Positions 44,473-53,813 of a DNA stretch of 64,000 nucleotides are shown piece after piece (the stretch's first letter is position 1; every line of letters begins with the position of its first letter). The notes under the pieces were generated by a model, which did not search any database, was not told the DNA's origin, and was given only the letters and a program-made list of their open reading frames with translations. This DNA comes from Bacteroidota bacterium (GTDB lineage Bacteria; Bacteroidota; Bacteroidia; Cytophagales; Cytophagaceae). Location of the stretch: contig JAEWAY010000033.1 in the NCBI GenBank assembly GCA_023391415.1, forward strand, positions 124,001 to 188,000. Direction: 5' to 3'. Made by a program: the position numbers and the translations under genes.

Positions 44473-46962
44473 ATGAATTACTTTTTAGCGGGTGGAATGC
44501 TTCTGCTTTCCCTCACCTGCCTTAGCCAGAATGAGTCTGGAGCGTTCGCGAATGTCATATGGCAGGGCGATACCTCCTTCTTTACAAAAACCGATAAGGG
44601 AGTGCAATCCGCCGGAGAAAGGAAAAACGGTCATCTGACACTCTGGACCAGCCGCGACCTTACGACAAATACAAATTGGGAATGGAAAATACATATGGAT
44701 TTCAATCCATCTTCATCCAATTACGCGAGGCTCTACCTGATTTCCGACAAACCACTCGACGATCCTGCCTTAAATGGATTTTATTTAAAAGTTGGAGGCT
44801 CGCTTGACGCCATTGACCTTTACTATCAGGAAGGCTCCAGGCATACCCCGCTCATAAGCGGGATATCCGGTTTTGTAAGCCAGGAACAGGTCAATGTAAG
44901 CATAAAAGTAGATCTTTTTCAAAATCGATATTGGCGCGTCCGGGCCGACTCCACCGGCAACACTTCCTATATCCTGCAGGGAGAAGCGGAAATTCCTTGC
45001 CCTATCCAATCAGGTTATCAGGGATTCACATTCATACATACCTCGACCAGAGCGGACAAGTTTATATTGGAAAGAATGTCCTCCCATCCCTCCGATTTAT
45101 CCATATTGAAAGCCCGAAATAACAGCGACACGGAGTTAATGGTCATATTGTCGGAAAGGCTTCCATATCTTCATCCCTCCAATATTATGATCAACGGCCT
45201 GATTCCGGACGAAGCCTATTTTCAAAACGACACCATCATTATTCGAGGCTCTACGCGTTTCATTGAAGGAGACAACACCCTGATTATCTCGCTACCTGAA
45301 TCAGATATCTATATGTCCTATATTTTTTTGTTCACGTACACACTGCCTTACGCGTCCATTATCATCAATGAAATCATGTCTATTCCATCAGCCAGTATGG
45401 GATTGCCTGACTACGAATACATAGAACTCCTAAACAGGAGCGATACTCCCATCCAGTTATTTTCTTTCTCTTTTTCGGACCGCCAGACTACAGGAATAAT
45501 CCGGGACAGCGTAACCCTCGCTCCTGACTCGCTTTTGATTTTATGCCCTCTGGAGGCTGTCGCCGGCTTTAAACAATATGGCTCCGCGGTAGGCATACAT
45601 CCCTGGCCCTCTCTGAACAATGACAATGATGATCTTTTCCTGAAAACGCCAACAGGACAAATTGTTTTCAGTGTATCTTATTCCAGAGACTGGCATACGG
45701 ACAAGAAAAACGCTTCAGGTGGTTACGCATTGGAAATGATTGACTCCCGGGAGCTTTGTCTGGAAAGAAACAACTGGGCGACCTCCCGGGCGACCAGCGG
45801 GGGAACTCCGGGGATGGTCAATAGTCAGTACTCCCGGATACCGCGCGGGCAAACTCCGACTGTTGTCGATTCATACATAAAAGATAACAGGATTACTCTA
45901 ATAGTTGACAGAAACATCTCCATGCTCCCCAGGACCCAGGCTTTACTCAACGGAGTTCCGACCTCAATATTTACCATCAATCAGGATAGCGTCATAATAG
46001 AACCCCATTTCCTCCTGCTTCCAAATTCAATTTATCCGGTCACAATCAAAAAACTGGGTGGTTGCGATGACTATATTGAAGAAGATATTTTTCATGAAGT
46101 TATATATACAAGCTCAGTGGATAGTCTTGATTTGCTATTTAATGAACTCATGTATAATCCTGACTCGGATGGCGCTGAATTTGTCGAAATCTACAACAAC
46201 TCGGACAACTACCTGAATCTAAAAAACCTGACTCTCATTTATCAAAATAAGGACAATCTTAATACGAGCTCCTATCCTATCACCAACTCGAAACGCGTTT
46301 TATTACCACATAGCTTCCTGTTACTTACAGGCGACTCCTCACGACTGGCAAGCAAACACCCAAACGCGGTCAACGACGCGATCATTCAAATGCCAAGATT
46401 TCCTAATCTAAACAATAATGGCGCGCGACTAAAACTGGCCATAGGAGACAAAATAATCGATGACTTCCTGTACAATGACAGTTATCATCACGTATTATTC
46501 ACTTCAACCAAAGGCGTCTCTCTGGAAAGAATCTTGTTATCCGGACCAAGCAACGACGAGCAACTCTGGACTTCAGCCGCTTCAACAGAGTTTTACGCGA
46601 CACCCGGCTTTAAAAACTCTCAGGCGGGAATACATCCTTCCGAGCATAAAATTATTAGCGTAATACCGGAAGTTTTCACCCCGGACGCTGACGGAGTCGA
46701 CGACTACGCCCTTATAAGCTTTTCACCGCCTGCCGAAGGCTGGTTTATCACCATTCAAATTTTTGACATGGACGGTCGTTTAGTGAAAAGGCTTGCCAAT
46801 AACGTCTCGATAGGCGCCAGCGGAATATTTACATGGGATGGCCGAAACGACGCGGGAATTCTTTCTGGTATTGGAATTTATATACTATCCGCCGAGTTGT
46901 TTAATATAAATGGGCGGAGTGATCATATACAAGAAACGATAGTAATTGGCGGCCGCCTCTAA
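44473..46962 (+). CDS. secreted lamin-tail-domain protein with type IX-like C-terminus
   Basis: An 829-residue exported protein with signal peptide (about 1-17, LTCLSQ). Two lamin-tail-like domains can be seen (about 290-400, ASIIINEIMSIPSAS through FLKTPTGQIVFSVSY; and about 550-660, LLFNELMYNPDSDGAEF through KIIDDFLYND), separated by Ig-like segments. The C-terminal about 95 residues (EVFTPDADGVDDYALISF, then MDGRLVKRL and WDGRNDAG) are a FlgD-like/gliding-associated domain of the kind that directs type IX secretion. Surface or extracellular; molecular role unknown. Confidence 0.8.
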   Translation: MNYFLAGGMLLLSLTCLSQNESGAFANVIWQGDTSFFTKTDKGVQSAGERKNGHLTLWTSRDLTTNTNWEWKIHMDFNPSSSNYARLYLISDKPLDDPALNGFYLKVGGSLDAIDLYYQEGSRHTPLISGISGFVSQEQVNVSIKVDLFQNRYWRVRADSTGNTSYILQGEAEIPCPIQSGYQGFTFIHTSTRADKFILERMSSHPSDLSILKARNNSDTELMVILSERLPYLHPSNIMINGLIPDEAYFQNDTIIIRGSTRFIEGDNTLIISLPESDIYMSYIFLFTYTLPYASIIINEIMSIPSASMGLPDYEYIELLNRSDTPIQLFSFSFSDRQTTGIIRDSVTLAPDSLLILCPLEAVAGFKQYGSAVGIHPWPSLNNDNDDLFLKTPTGQIVFSVSYSRDWHTDKKNASGGYALEMIDSRELCLERNNWATSRATSGGTPGMVNSQYSRIPRGQTPTVVDSYIKDNRITLIVDRNISMLPRTQALLNGVPTSIFTINQDSVIIEPHFLLLPNSIYPVTIKKLGGCDDYIEEDIFHEVIYTSSVDSLDLLFNELMYNPDSDGAEFVEIYNNSDNYLNLKNLTLIYQNKDNLNTSSYPITNSKRVLLPHSFLLLTGDSSRLASKHPNAVNDAIIQMPRFPNLNNNGARLKLAIGDKIIDDFLYNDSYHHVLFTSTKGVSLERILLSGPSNDEQLWTSAASTEFYATPGFKNSQAGIHPSEHKIISVIPEVFTPDADGVDDYALISFSPPAEGWFITIQIFDMDGRLVKRLANNVSIGASGIFTWDGRNDAGILSGIGIYILSAELFNINGRSDHIQETIVIGGRL

Positions 46963-47061
46963 CCAAATGTTTACTTTTTCGTAAACAAGGCTTTATTGAG
47001 ATTCCTGAAAAGAAACAGGAAATATTTGTAAATTCGCAGCAATTTTAAAATTCGGAACATA

Positions 47062-47445
47062 ATGAGTGAAGAAAGATTAAGATATTCAGAAGACGACCTT
47101 AAGGAGTTTCAGGTACTGATCGAGGACAAACTGGAAAAAGCGCGCAAAGAACTAAATTATATTAAAGAAGTACTTAGCAGAAAAAATGATCCGGGAACGG
47201 ATACCACTGCCGGAACTTTAAAACTACTTGAGGATGGAGCCGATACAGCGGAAAAGGAGAACTTTACTCAATTAGCGGCGAGACAACAAAAATTTATTCA
47301 ACAACTGGAAAACGCGTTGGCCAGAATCAAAAACGGGACCTACGGTATTTGTATCGAAACAGGCAAACTAATCCCCAAAGAGCGGCTGAGGGCGGTACCT
47401 CATACTCAACATTCCATCGAAGCCAAGCTTAACCGAAGAGACTAA
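47062..47445 (+). CDS. TraR/DksA-family protein with a degenerate zinc site
   Basis: A 127-residue DksA-like protein: coiled-coil helices at about 10-40 and 65-90, then the compact zinc-finger-like end, YGICIETGKLIPKERLRAVP. Only Cys97 of the four zinc cysteines remains; the other three positions are Thr, Ser-like and Ala-like residues. Cys-poor DksA homologues are known in Bacteroidota, and zinc-free DksA paralogues function elsewhere. It probably enters the RNA polymerase secondary channel and cooperates with (p)ppGpp, but this is inference. scpB follows 2 bp later. Confidence 0.85.
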   Translation: MSEERLRYSEDDLKEFQVLIEDKLEKARKELNYIKEVLSRKNDPGTDTTAGTLKLLEDGADTAEKENFTQLAARQQKFIQQLENALARIKNGTYGICIETGKLIPKERLRAVPHTQHSIEAKLNRRD

Positions 47446-47447
47446 CG

Positions 47448-48047
47448 TTGAATTTCCTGATTCATCATATCGAAGCGCTGATCTTTTGCTCTCCTGATCC
47501 TTTAAACCAGAAGGATATTCAGCAATGTCTTTCCGAAATGTTCGAAGCGGAAGTACCCATAAGCGATATTGAACAGGCGATCGCCGCCCTGGAGGAAAAG
47601 TACCAGGCTGATCAATACGCGTTCTCAATCGTCCACTCCGGCGACGGCTATCAGTTTCTGACCAAGCCGGCCTATCAGGCTAGTATAAGCATACTTCTTA
47701 AACACAAATCAAAGAAACGCCTTTCCGCCAGCGCGTTGGAAACCTTGTCAATCATCGCGTACAAGCAGCCGATTACCAAAGGTGAAATGGAACAACTCAG
47801 AGGAGTCAACTGTGATTACGCGGTCCAGAAGTTATTGGAAAAACAACTCATTGAAATCGTTGGCAAATCCGAATCGATTGGCCGGCCGGTCTTATATGGG
47901 ACTACAGCCAGATTTATGGACTATTTCGGCATCAACAATCTAAAAGACCTTCCGGTCCCCAAGGACTTCAAATCCGAAGACAACGAAATCGGGATAAACG
48001 AAAACGACGAGACGGCCGGTCCGATTGACGAAGTCGACCAAAACTAA
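47448..48047 (+). CDS. scpB: segregation and condensation protein B
   Basis: A 199-residue ScpB with paired winged-helix domains (about 1-80 and 90-165). The hallmark is ALETLSIIAYKQPITKGEME followed by RGVNCDYAVQKLLEKQLIEI and GRPVLYGTTARFMDYFGI. With Smc and ScpA it organises the chromosome. ScpA is not in this window. The start is probably TTG at 47448, and the tail (about 175-199) is acidic. Confidence 0.93.
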   Translation: MNFLIHHIEALIFCSPDPLNQKDIQQCLSEMFEAEVPISDIEQAIAALEEKYQADQYAFSIVHSGDGYQFLTKPAYQASISILLKHKSKKRLSASALETLSIIAYKQPITKGEMEQLRGVNCDYAVQKLLEKQLIEIVGKSESIGRPVLYGTTARFMDYFGINNLKDLPVPKDFKSEDNEIGINENDETAGPIDEVDQN

Positions 48048-48094
48048 ACTACAAACACCAAACTATAAAATACAGTAGTGATACTGAATTATAC

Positions 48095-48925
48095 ATGAAA
48101 GAATACAAAAACAAACGTTTTTCCAATAAAGCGTCTTCTCTAAAATCATCAACCAAGCCCTCACCCTCCGAATCATCATCCTCCATTCCTGAAACAAATT
48201 CAGGCGAAGAGCTAATACGGCTCAACCGATTCATTTCCAACGCGGGTATTTGCTCTCGCAGGGACGCGGACAAGCTAATAGAACAGGGGGAAATATCTGT
48301 CAATGGACATATCGTCACCTCATTAGGAACAAAAGTTCATCCTAAGGATACTGTAAAATACAGGAACAAAGTACTAAGAAGGGAGCAACTCATATACCTG
48401 TTATTAAACAAGCCCAAAGATTTTATTACTACGATGGAAGATCCCCAAAATCGTAAAACCGTAATGGATCTTGTAAAACAGGCGGGCAATGAACGCGTAT
48501 TTCCCGTTGGGCGTCTGGACAGAAACACTACAGGTCTTTTACTACTTACCAATGATGGTGACCTGGCCGATTATCTGACTCATCCAAGCAATAGAATCCA
48601 AAAAATATATCAGGTGGACCTTGATCGGGCGATTACTCCGGAAGACTTTGAAGCCATAAAAGACGGAATCGAACTGGAAGACGGTCCTATACGCCCGGAC
48701 GATATACAAATTCTCTCCCAAGACCGGAAAATACTTGGCATCGAAATCCATGAAGGAAGAAACCGGATCGTGCGCAGGATATTCGAGCACTTTCGTTACG
48801 AAGTTGTCCGACTCGATCGCGTTATGTACGCGGGACTTACTAAAAAAGATCTGACAAGAGGGAAATGGAGATTTTTAAATCCAAAAGAAATCATTAACCT
48901 GAAGCATTTCAACAGAAAAAAGTAA
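48095..48925 (+). CDS. 16S/23S rRNA pseudouridine synthase, RsuA/RluB family
   Basis: A 276-residue enzyme with a Ser-rich N-terminal extension (about 1-40), an S4 RNA-binding domain (about 42-95; LNRFISNAGICSRRDADKLI), and a catalytic domain with the active-site Asp in VFPVGRLDRNTTGLLLLTNDG and ending GRNRIVRRIFEHF. The RsuA/RluB/RluE group modifies rRNA uridines; the motif set best fits RluB (23S U2605), but the target site is not certain. It follows scpB by 47 bp, an arrangement seen across bacteria. Confidence 0.92.
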   Translation: MKEYKNKRFSNKASSLKSSTKPSPSESSSSIPETNSGEELIRLNRFISNAGICSRRDADKLIEQGEISVNGHIVTSLGTKVHPKDTVKYRNKVLRREQLIYLLLNKPKDFITTMEDPQNRKTVMDLVKQAGNERVFPVGRLDRNTTGLLLLTNDGDLADYLTHPSNRIQKIYQVDLDRAITPEDFEAIKDGIELEDGPIRPDDIQILSQDRKILGIEIHEGRNRIVRRIFEHFRYEVVRLDRVMYAGLTKKDLTRGKWRFLNPKEIINLKHFNRKK

Positions 48926-48929
48926 ATCG

Positions 48930-49892
48930 ATGTTACTCTCGGTTATTGTCCCTGTCTATAATGAAGAAAAAAACCTTCGTGAACTATACTGGAAGCTCAC
49001 GAAGGTTTTAATAAATTATAAAATCGCTTACGAAATTCTTTTTGTTAATGATGGAAGCGTGGACGCCTCCATATCCATCATCAAAGCGCTCGCGGTAGAA
49101 AGCCCTCATGTGCGATATATGGACTTTAGTCGAAACTTCGGACATCAGATAGCGGTCATGGCGGGGCTTGAAAATTGCGCTGGCGACGCGGCTGTCATAA
49201 TAGACGCCGATCTTCAGGACCCTCCAGAATTGATCATTGACCTTCTTCGAAAATATCAGGAAGGTTTTCAGGTTGTATACGCGAAAAGAAAAATCCGAAA
49301 GGGAGAGTCTTTTCTGAAGAAAGCTACCGCCAAACTATTCTACCGCGTTCTTTCTTCCATTACGAGTATAAATATCCCGCTGGATACCGGAGACTTTCGT
49401 ATCATAGACAGAAAGATAATTGATATCCTGAAAAAAATGCCCGAGCAGCATAAGTATCTCAGAGGACAGATCGCCTGGGTTGGGTTCAACCAAACCTATG
49501 TTGAATACGAACGCAATCCGAGATTTGCCGGCGAAACCGGATATACATACAAAAAGATGATCAAATTCGCTATGGACGGTATCACCGCGTTCTCCGACTT
49601 CCCATTAAAAATGGCGACTATATCCGGATTTGTCGTCTCGTTTATTTCCTTGCTGTTAATTATCTATACATTATACATTCGTCTGATAACCGGCGACTAT
49701 GTAGCCGGTTGGCCATCCACCATGATTAGCGTCTTATTCCTGGGTGGAATCCAGCTTATCGGAATAGGCGTGATTGGCGAATACATAGGCAGAATAGGAG
49801 CCAATGTACGCCGAAGACCCTTGTATATCATAAGGGAATCCAATACCCGGAATGATTTTCCTAAACAAGAAAAGATCCAATCCACTATATAA
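48930..49892 (+). CDS. polyprenyl-phosphate glycosyltransferase (GtrB/YkcC type, GT2)
   Basis: A 320-residue GT2 enzyme with VIVPVYNEEKNL, NDGSVD and DADLQDPPELI metal-site motifs and GDFRIIDRKIIDIL in the middle, then two C-terminal transmembrane helices (about 232-256 and 265-290). Proteins of this layout (GtrB, ArnC, dolichol-phosphate mannose synthase-like) load a sugar onto undecaprenyl phosphate. The following gene is a GT-C-type membrane protein that could use that donor; the two overlap by 41 bp. Confidence 0.9.
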   Translation: MLLSVIVPVYNEEKNLRELYWKLTKVLINYKIAYEILFVNDGSVDASISIIKALAVESPHVRYMDFSRNFGHQIAVMAGLENCAGDAAVIIDADLQDPPELIIDLLRKYQEGFQVVYAKRKIRKGESFLKKATAKLFYRVLSSITSINIPLDTGDFRIIDRKIIDILKKMPEQHKYLRGQIAWVGFNQTYVEYERNPRFAGETGYTYKKMIKFAMDGITAFSDFPLKMATISGFVVSFISLLLIIYTLYIRLITGDYVAGWPSTMISVLFLGGIQLIGIGVIGEYIGRIGANVRRRPLYIIRESNTRNDFPKQEKIQSTI

Positions 49893-51453
49893 ACTCGCCT
49901 TCCGCGTGTCAAAGTACATACATTTTCAAAGAGTTTGCCAACGAATCATAAGAAGCGGACTACTCTTGCCGCTGGCTTTTGTCATCAACTTTTTGATTCA
50001 TCTTCCATTCATGGATAGCCCGCCTCAAAGCGTTCATCTTTGGCGCCAATGTAATACACTCGCGGTCGCTGACAATTTTTACTTTGAAGAAATGAATATC
50101 TTCAAAACCCGCGTCGACAATCGTCATGCTACCGACGGGATAACCGGAAGCCACTTTCCCGCCTATGAATATGGTCTGGCCTGCCTATATAAAATTACCG
50201 GTAAACACGACTGGACGCATCGTTACTACTCTCTGATACTGTTTTACGCGGGAGCGATTGGCTTGTATTATCTTCTTTCACTGCTTTTCGCTAACTCGAT
50301 AGTCGCCAGCATAGGCGCTATTTCTTATCTTTTCGCGCCCGAATTGTTTTATCACCAGATCAACGCCCTTCCGGACATACTTGCCCTGACAGCATCCATA
50401 TGGGGGTTTTACTTATTCATATACTGGTATATCAATCATGGGCGATTACAGCATACATCCAGAATCCTTTTATGGTTTGGCGCCACAGTTTGCACACTTC
50501 TGGCTGGATTAACTAAACTCCAATACCTGGCTATCGGCTTTCCCATCGCTGTTTTCTTTATTATGACCTATTCTCGTTATGGCAATATCCGGATTCTTCT
50601 GTATTCGACTATATATGGAAGCGTCGCGACATGCGGTTCCTTATATTGGTACGCGAGAGCGATAAGGCTCATTCAGGAAAGCGGCCTCCCTGACTTTGGG
50701 ATCGAATTCAGGCCTGAAACTAATTTCCACAAAGGCGTAACGATCCTTATCAATAATATTAGCTCTTTTCTTCCCGAAACTTTACTAAACTACGCTTCTT
50801 TCATCCTACTGATCATCGGCAGCGCCTATGTCTTTATAAATAAGAAATATAAGACAATATGGTTTATTCCTTTCCTCATATATGCCGCGTTTCTTATAAT
50901 CTATCATCTGGTCGAGCTTAGGCAAATGGAACATCATGGTTATTATATGATGCCTTATTATATTATTCTGCTGACGATCGCCGGCTATGGAGGAGCGGTC
51001 CTTTTCCAAAAAGGCCAATACATTCTGTTAGTCATCCTAATCATCGCTCAACCCTTCCTCGCCTCCATCCGAATTCTTCCTGCACGCTGGTTAAGCTCAT
51101 CGAAAGGAGTATCGCGTGTTTTACTAAATCCCGAAACACGGGAGAAAATAATAAAATCCATACCTCAAAACGCGCTTACAATAGCGGGGCCAGACATTTC
51201 GAATTGTATTCTTTTTTACTTTTCACAGACACAAGGCTTCGGCTTTTCCAATACAGAGATACTATTGGATACCAACAAAAGGATAAACGGAACTTTATCC
51301 GACATCGAACTCTATACGCGGCAGGGGGCGACTTATCTCCTTGTTCAGGAGCCTTCCGAAGAAGTAAGAGCGAGATATACTCCCTATGTGGAAAAGCTGC
51401 TTTTCGCCGAGGATGATATTATTGTAGCGAAACTCAAATCGTCTAAAGAATAA
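49852..51453 (+). CDS. multi-pass membrane glycosyltransferase-like protein (GT-C/GT39 type)
   Basis: A 533-residue protein with at least nine hydrophobic helices and an early conserved SPPQSVHLWRQCNTLAVAD region with acidic residues later in the first periplasmic loop (FPAYEYGLACLYKITG), as in ArnT/PMT-type glycosyltransferases. These use polyprenyl-phosphate sugars to decorate lipid A, glycans or proteins in the periplasm. The long overlap (41 bp) with the upstream GtrB-like gene indicates joint expression. The ATG at 49852 is the first usable start. No acceptor can be predicted. Confidence 0.75.
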   Translation: MIFLNKKRSNPLYKLAFRVSKYIHFQRVCQRIIRSGLLLPLAFVINFLIHLPFMDSPPQSVHLWRQCNTLAVADNFYFEEMNIFKTRVDNRHATDGITGSHFPAYEYGLACLYKITGKHDWTHRYYSLILFYAGAIGLYYLLSLLFANSIVASIGAISYLFAPELFYHQINALPDILALTASIWGFYLFIYWYINHGRLQHTSRILLWFGATVCTLLAGLTKLQYLAIGFPIAVFFIMTYSRYGNIRILLYSTIYGSVATCGSLYWYARAIRLIQESGLPDFGIEFRPETNFHKGVTILINNISSFLPETLLNYASFILLIIGSAYVFINKKYKTIWFIPFLIYAAFLIIYHLVELRQMEHHGYYMMPYYIILLTIAGYGGAVLFQKGQYILLVILIIAQPFLASIRILPARWLSSSKGVSRVLLNPETREKIIKSIPQNALTIAGPDISNCILFYFSQTQGFGFSNTEILLDTNKRINGTLSDIELYTRQGATYLLVQEPSEEVRARYTPYVEKLLFAEDDIIVAKLKSSKE

Positions 51454-51470
51454 AGCGTAAATCACCCTAC

Positions 51471-52127
51471 TCATTGGGAGTTCATGAAATAATAAAAGAA
51501 TCTGATCAGTGTGAGAATAACATAGATAATCCACTAATACAATACTCTGAACTCCAACCTTCCGGATATAATAAGCAGGTATATGACAATAAAGGTCGTC
51601 GCGGGGAGAAAACTTATCCATGTATTGAGAACTCCCCGATAAAGAAAAAGTACCCAATAGAGCATAACGCGGCACATCAGTATCCCTGTTTTTATTTTAT
51701 CCTTAATGAAAGGTAAATAACAAAAAGCGCTTCCGTATAAAGCACATAGATGAATAATAAACTTGGAACAGCAAGATAAAGCGGAAAAATCCTTCCTTAA
51801 CTTCAACGCGCTCCATAAATAAGAAATCGCCAAACCAAACGTAAAATAATTTATCAGGGCGATACCCCATCCCGATAAACAACTATATCTCCATAGAAGA
51901 GGAAACAGAGGAACAAAACGCGACATTGCCTTGTTCCGCTTCATTGAAAACATAATCGTTATTCTTGATCGAAAGATACCATCCCGCGTCCCAGGCTATT
52001 TCTATTTCAGATAATGAAAACAAGTTCGCCGTGATAAAGAGGCCAAAAGCGACTCGAATAATACAGATGTATGAACTCTCAAAAACAACGACAGGCAATA
52101 AGTAAAGCCACTTTTTCTCTCATCCAT
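51471..52127 (-). pseudogene. decayed multi-pass membrane protein gene
   Basis: Reading on the minus strand, a hydrophobic protein-like sequence runs through two frames. One frame gives KKWLYLLPVVVFES, RVAFGLFITANLFSL and AWDAGWYLSIKNN; it then loses register near 51930. A second frame continues with FVPLFPLLWRYSC, GWGIALINYFTFGLAISYLW, LHLCALYGSA-like segments and MLYWVLFLYRGVL, ends at an in-frame TAG (51534-51536), and after it still reads hydrophobically to a TGA at 51471. One frameshift plus one nonsense codon therefore separate it from a continuous membrane protein of about 215 residues. Family is not identified. It lies between the GT-C gene and tRNA-Phe, both unbroken. Confidence 0.5.
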
Positions 52128-52280
52128 TTTTTATCTATATTCGATTTAAAAGGCCAATTTTAACAATTACTTTAAGCGATACGCGGAAAAGCCAAAAATA
52201 AATATGAAAAAGAAAACAGTGATAGTATTTTTTCAGTATACCCAGAAAAGCGTAGAGACGGCGCCAGTAAAAATAGAGCA

Positions 52281-52310
52281 TAAAAAAAGCCCCATCTTCC
52301 GACAGGGCTT
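52281..52310 (-). terminator. terminator downstream of tRNA-Phe
   Basis: On the minus strand AAGCCCTGTC / GATGGGGCTT forms a 10-bp stem including wobble pairs around a GGAA loop, followed by seven Ts. It begins 5 nt after the mature tRNA 3' end. Confidence 0.85.
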
Positions 52311-52314
52311 GGAG

Positions 52315-52387
52315 TGGTGACGAATGGAATCGAACCATCGACACAAGGATTTTCAGTCCTTTGCTCTACCAACTGAGCTACGTCACC
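52315..52387 (-). tRNA. tRNA-Phe (anticodon GAA)
   Basis: A 73-nt cloverleaf: acceptor stem GGTGACG / CGTCACC, D-arm GCTC-AGTTGGTA-GAGC, anticodon arm AAGGA-CTGAAAA-TCCTT with GAA, T-arm with TTCGATT, and discriminator A. The genome does not encode CCA (the next bases are CTC), so it is added after transcription. It is a single tRNA gene with its own terminator. Confidence 0.96.
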
Positions 52388-52468
52388 AACACTTTGTTTT
52401 AAAGTGGTGCAAAGATATTCCTTTTTGCATACAGTACAAAATTTATTTACTAAACTTGTAAAAAAAAT

Positions 52469-53806
52469 ATGGGGCATATATCACAGGTCATTTTTATTCT
52501 CCTTTTGGGCGCTACTTCCTATTTGGTTTTCGTTCGAATAAAGCAAATCGCTTCAAATATTCGCCTGGGTAAAGCGACTGATCGTTCCGACAATATTGGC
52601 AAAAGAATAAAAAACGTCCTGCTAGTATCTTTTGGGCAAAAGAAAATGTTTAAACGGCCGCTTCCGGCGATTTTACACCTTTTCGTTTATCTCGGTTTTC
52701 TGATCGTCAATATTGAAATTCTTGAAATCGTCATAGACGGCCTGTTTGGATCCCATCGGATATTCGCTCCGTCATTTGGACAACTATATCCATATCTTAT
52801 CGGTTTTTTCGAATTTTTCGCCGTGATGGTGCTTATCTCCTGTGTCATCTTCCTTATCCGCAGAAACATACTAAAAGTCAATCGTTTCAAGGGTATCGAA
52901 ATGAACAAGTGGCCCAAACTGGACGCCAATATTATACTCGTAGCCGAAATTTTGCTTATGGTCGCCCTGCTTACCATGAACGCGTCCGACACGGTCCTTC
53001 AACAAAAAGCGCATCCGGGCTATACCCCCACAGGAGCGTTTCTTTTTAGCGGCGTTTTGATCCCTCTGTTAAGCGGCCTAAATATAGACTCGCTCGTATT
53101 TATCGAACGCTTTACATGGTGGTTTCATATTATCGGTGTCATGGCTTTCGCCGTGTATGTATTTTCCGACTCCAAGCATCTGCATATATTCATGGCTTTC
53201 CCCAATACCTTCTTTGGCAAACTTAAACCACAGGGATATTGGAATAATATGCCTGCCGTGACTAAGGAAGTAAAACTCATGCTGAATATCAACGATCCGG
53301 AGCAAAGTGAGCGCGATACTGAAAGCGCGGGCGCGGTCGAACGCTTTGGGGCGAAAGACGCGACCGACTTGTCATGGAAAAACCTAATGGACGCGTATAC
53401 ATGCACTGAGTGTGGCCGATGTACCGCCAATTGCCCCGCGAACATCACCGGCAAGAAGCTTTCACCCCGCAAGATCATGATGGACACACGAGATAGAGTG
53501 GAAGAAATCGGGGCGAACATTCGTAAGAACGGCGTATCGACGCCTGATGGCAAATCATTGCTGGGTGATTATATCAGCGAGGAGGAAATCATGGCATGTA
53601 CCACTTGCAACGCTTGCGTAGAAGCCTGTCCGGTACTTATCGACCCACTAGACATTATTGTACAACTCAGACGTTATAAGATAATGGAAGAAGCCCAAGC
53701 GCCCACTTCATGGAACAGTATGTTTTCGAATATTGAAAACAACTTCGCTCCATGGAAATTCGCTCCTTCCGACCGATATAACTGGGCTGAAAAATTGAAT
53801 AACTAA
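52469..53806 (+). CDS. membrane-bound 4Fe-4S oxidoreductase (HdrC/DsrK-like)
   Basis: A 445-residue protein: at least four transmembrane helices in the first 260 residues (for example 5-22, 70-92, 110-135, 150-170) with histidines suitable for haem, then a soluble domain with two 4Fe-4S motifs, CTECGRCTANCP and CTTCNACVEACP. This is the electron-transfer half of heterodisulfide-reductase-like complexes. The next gene supplies the CCG domain, so the two likely form a membrane enzyme that takes electrons from or to quinone. Physiological partner is unknown. Confidence 0.87.
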   Translation: MGHISQVIFILLLGATSYLVFVRIKQIASNIRLGKATDRSDNIGKRIKNVLLVSFGQKKMFKRPLPAILHLFVYLGFLIVNIEILEIVIDGLFGSHRIFAPSFGQLYPYLIGFFEFFAVMVLISCVIFLIRRNILKVNRFKGIEMNKWPKLDANIILVAEILLMVALLTMNASDTVLQQKAHPGYTPTGAFLFSGVLIPLLSGLNIDSLVFIERFTWWFHIIGVMAFAVYVFSDSKHLHIFMAFPNTFFGKLKPQGYWNNMPAVTKEVKLMLNINDPEQSERDTESAGAVERFGAKDATDLSWKNLMDAYTCTECGRCTANCPANITGKKLSPRKIMMDTRDRVEEIGANIRKNGVSTPDGKSLLGDYISEEEIMACTTCNACVEACPVLIDPLDIIVQLRRYKIMEEAQAPTSWNSMFSNIENNFAPWKFAPSDRYNWAEKLNN

Positions 53807-53813
53807 AAAGAAT

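Noticed and set aside
51471..52387. Integrated mobile element at tRNA-Phe
   Set aside because: No integrase, and I found no second copy of the tRNA 3' end in the region downstream of the tRNA; the decayed gene alone does not support an island.
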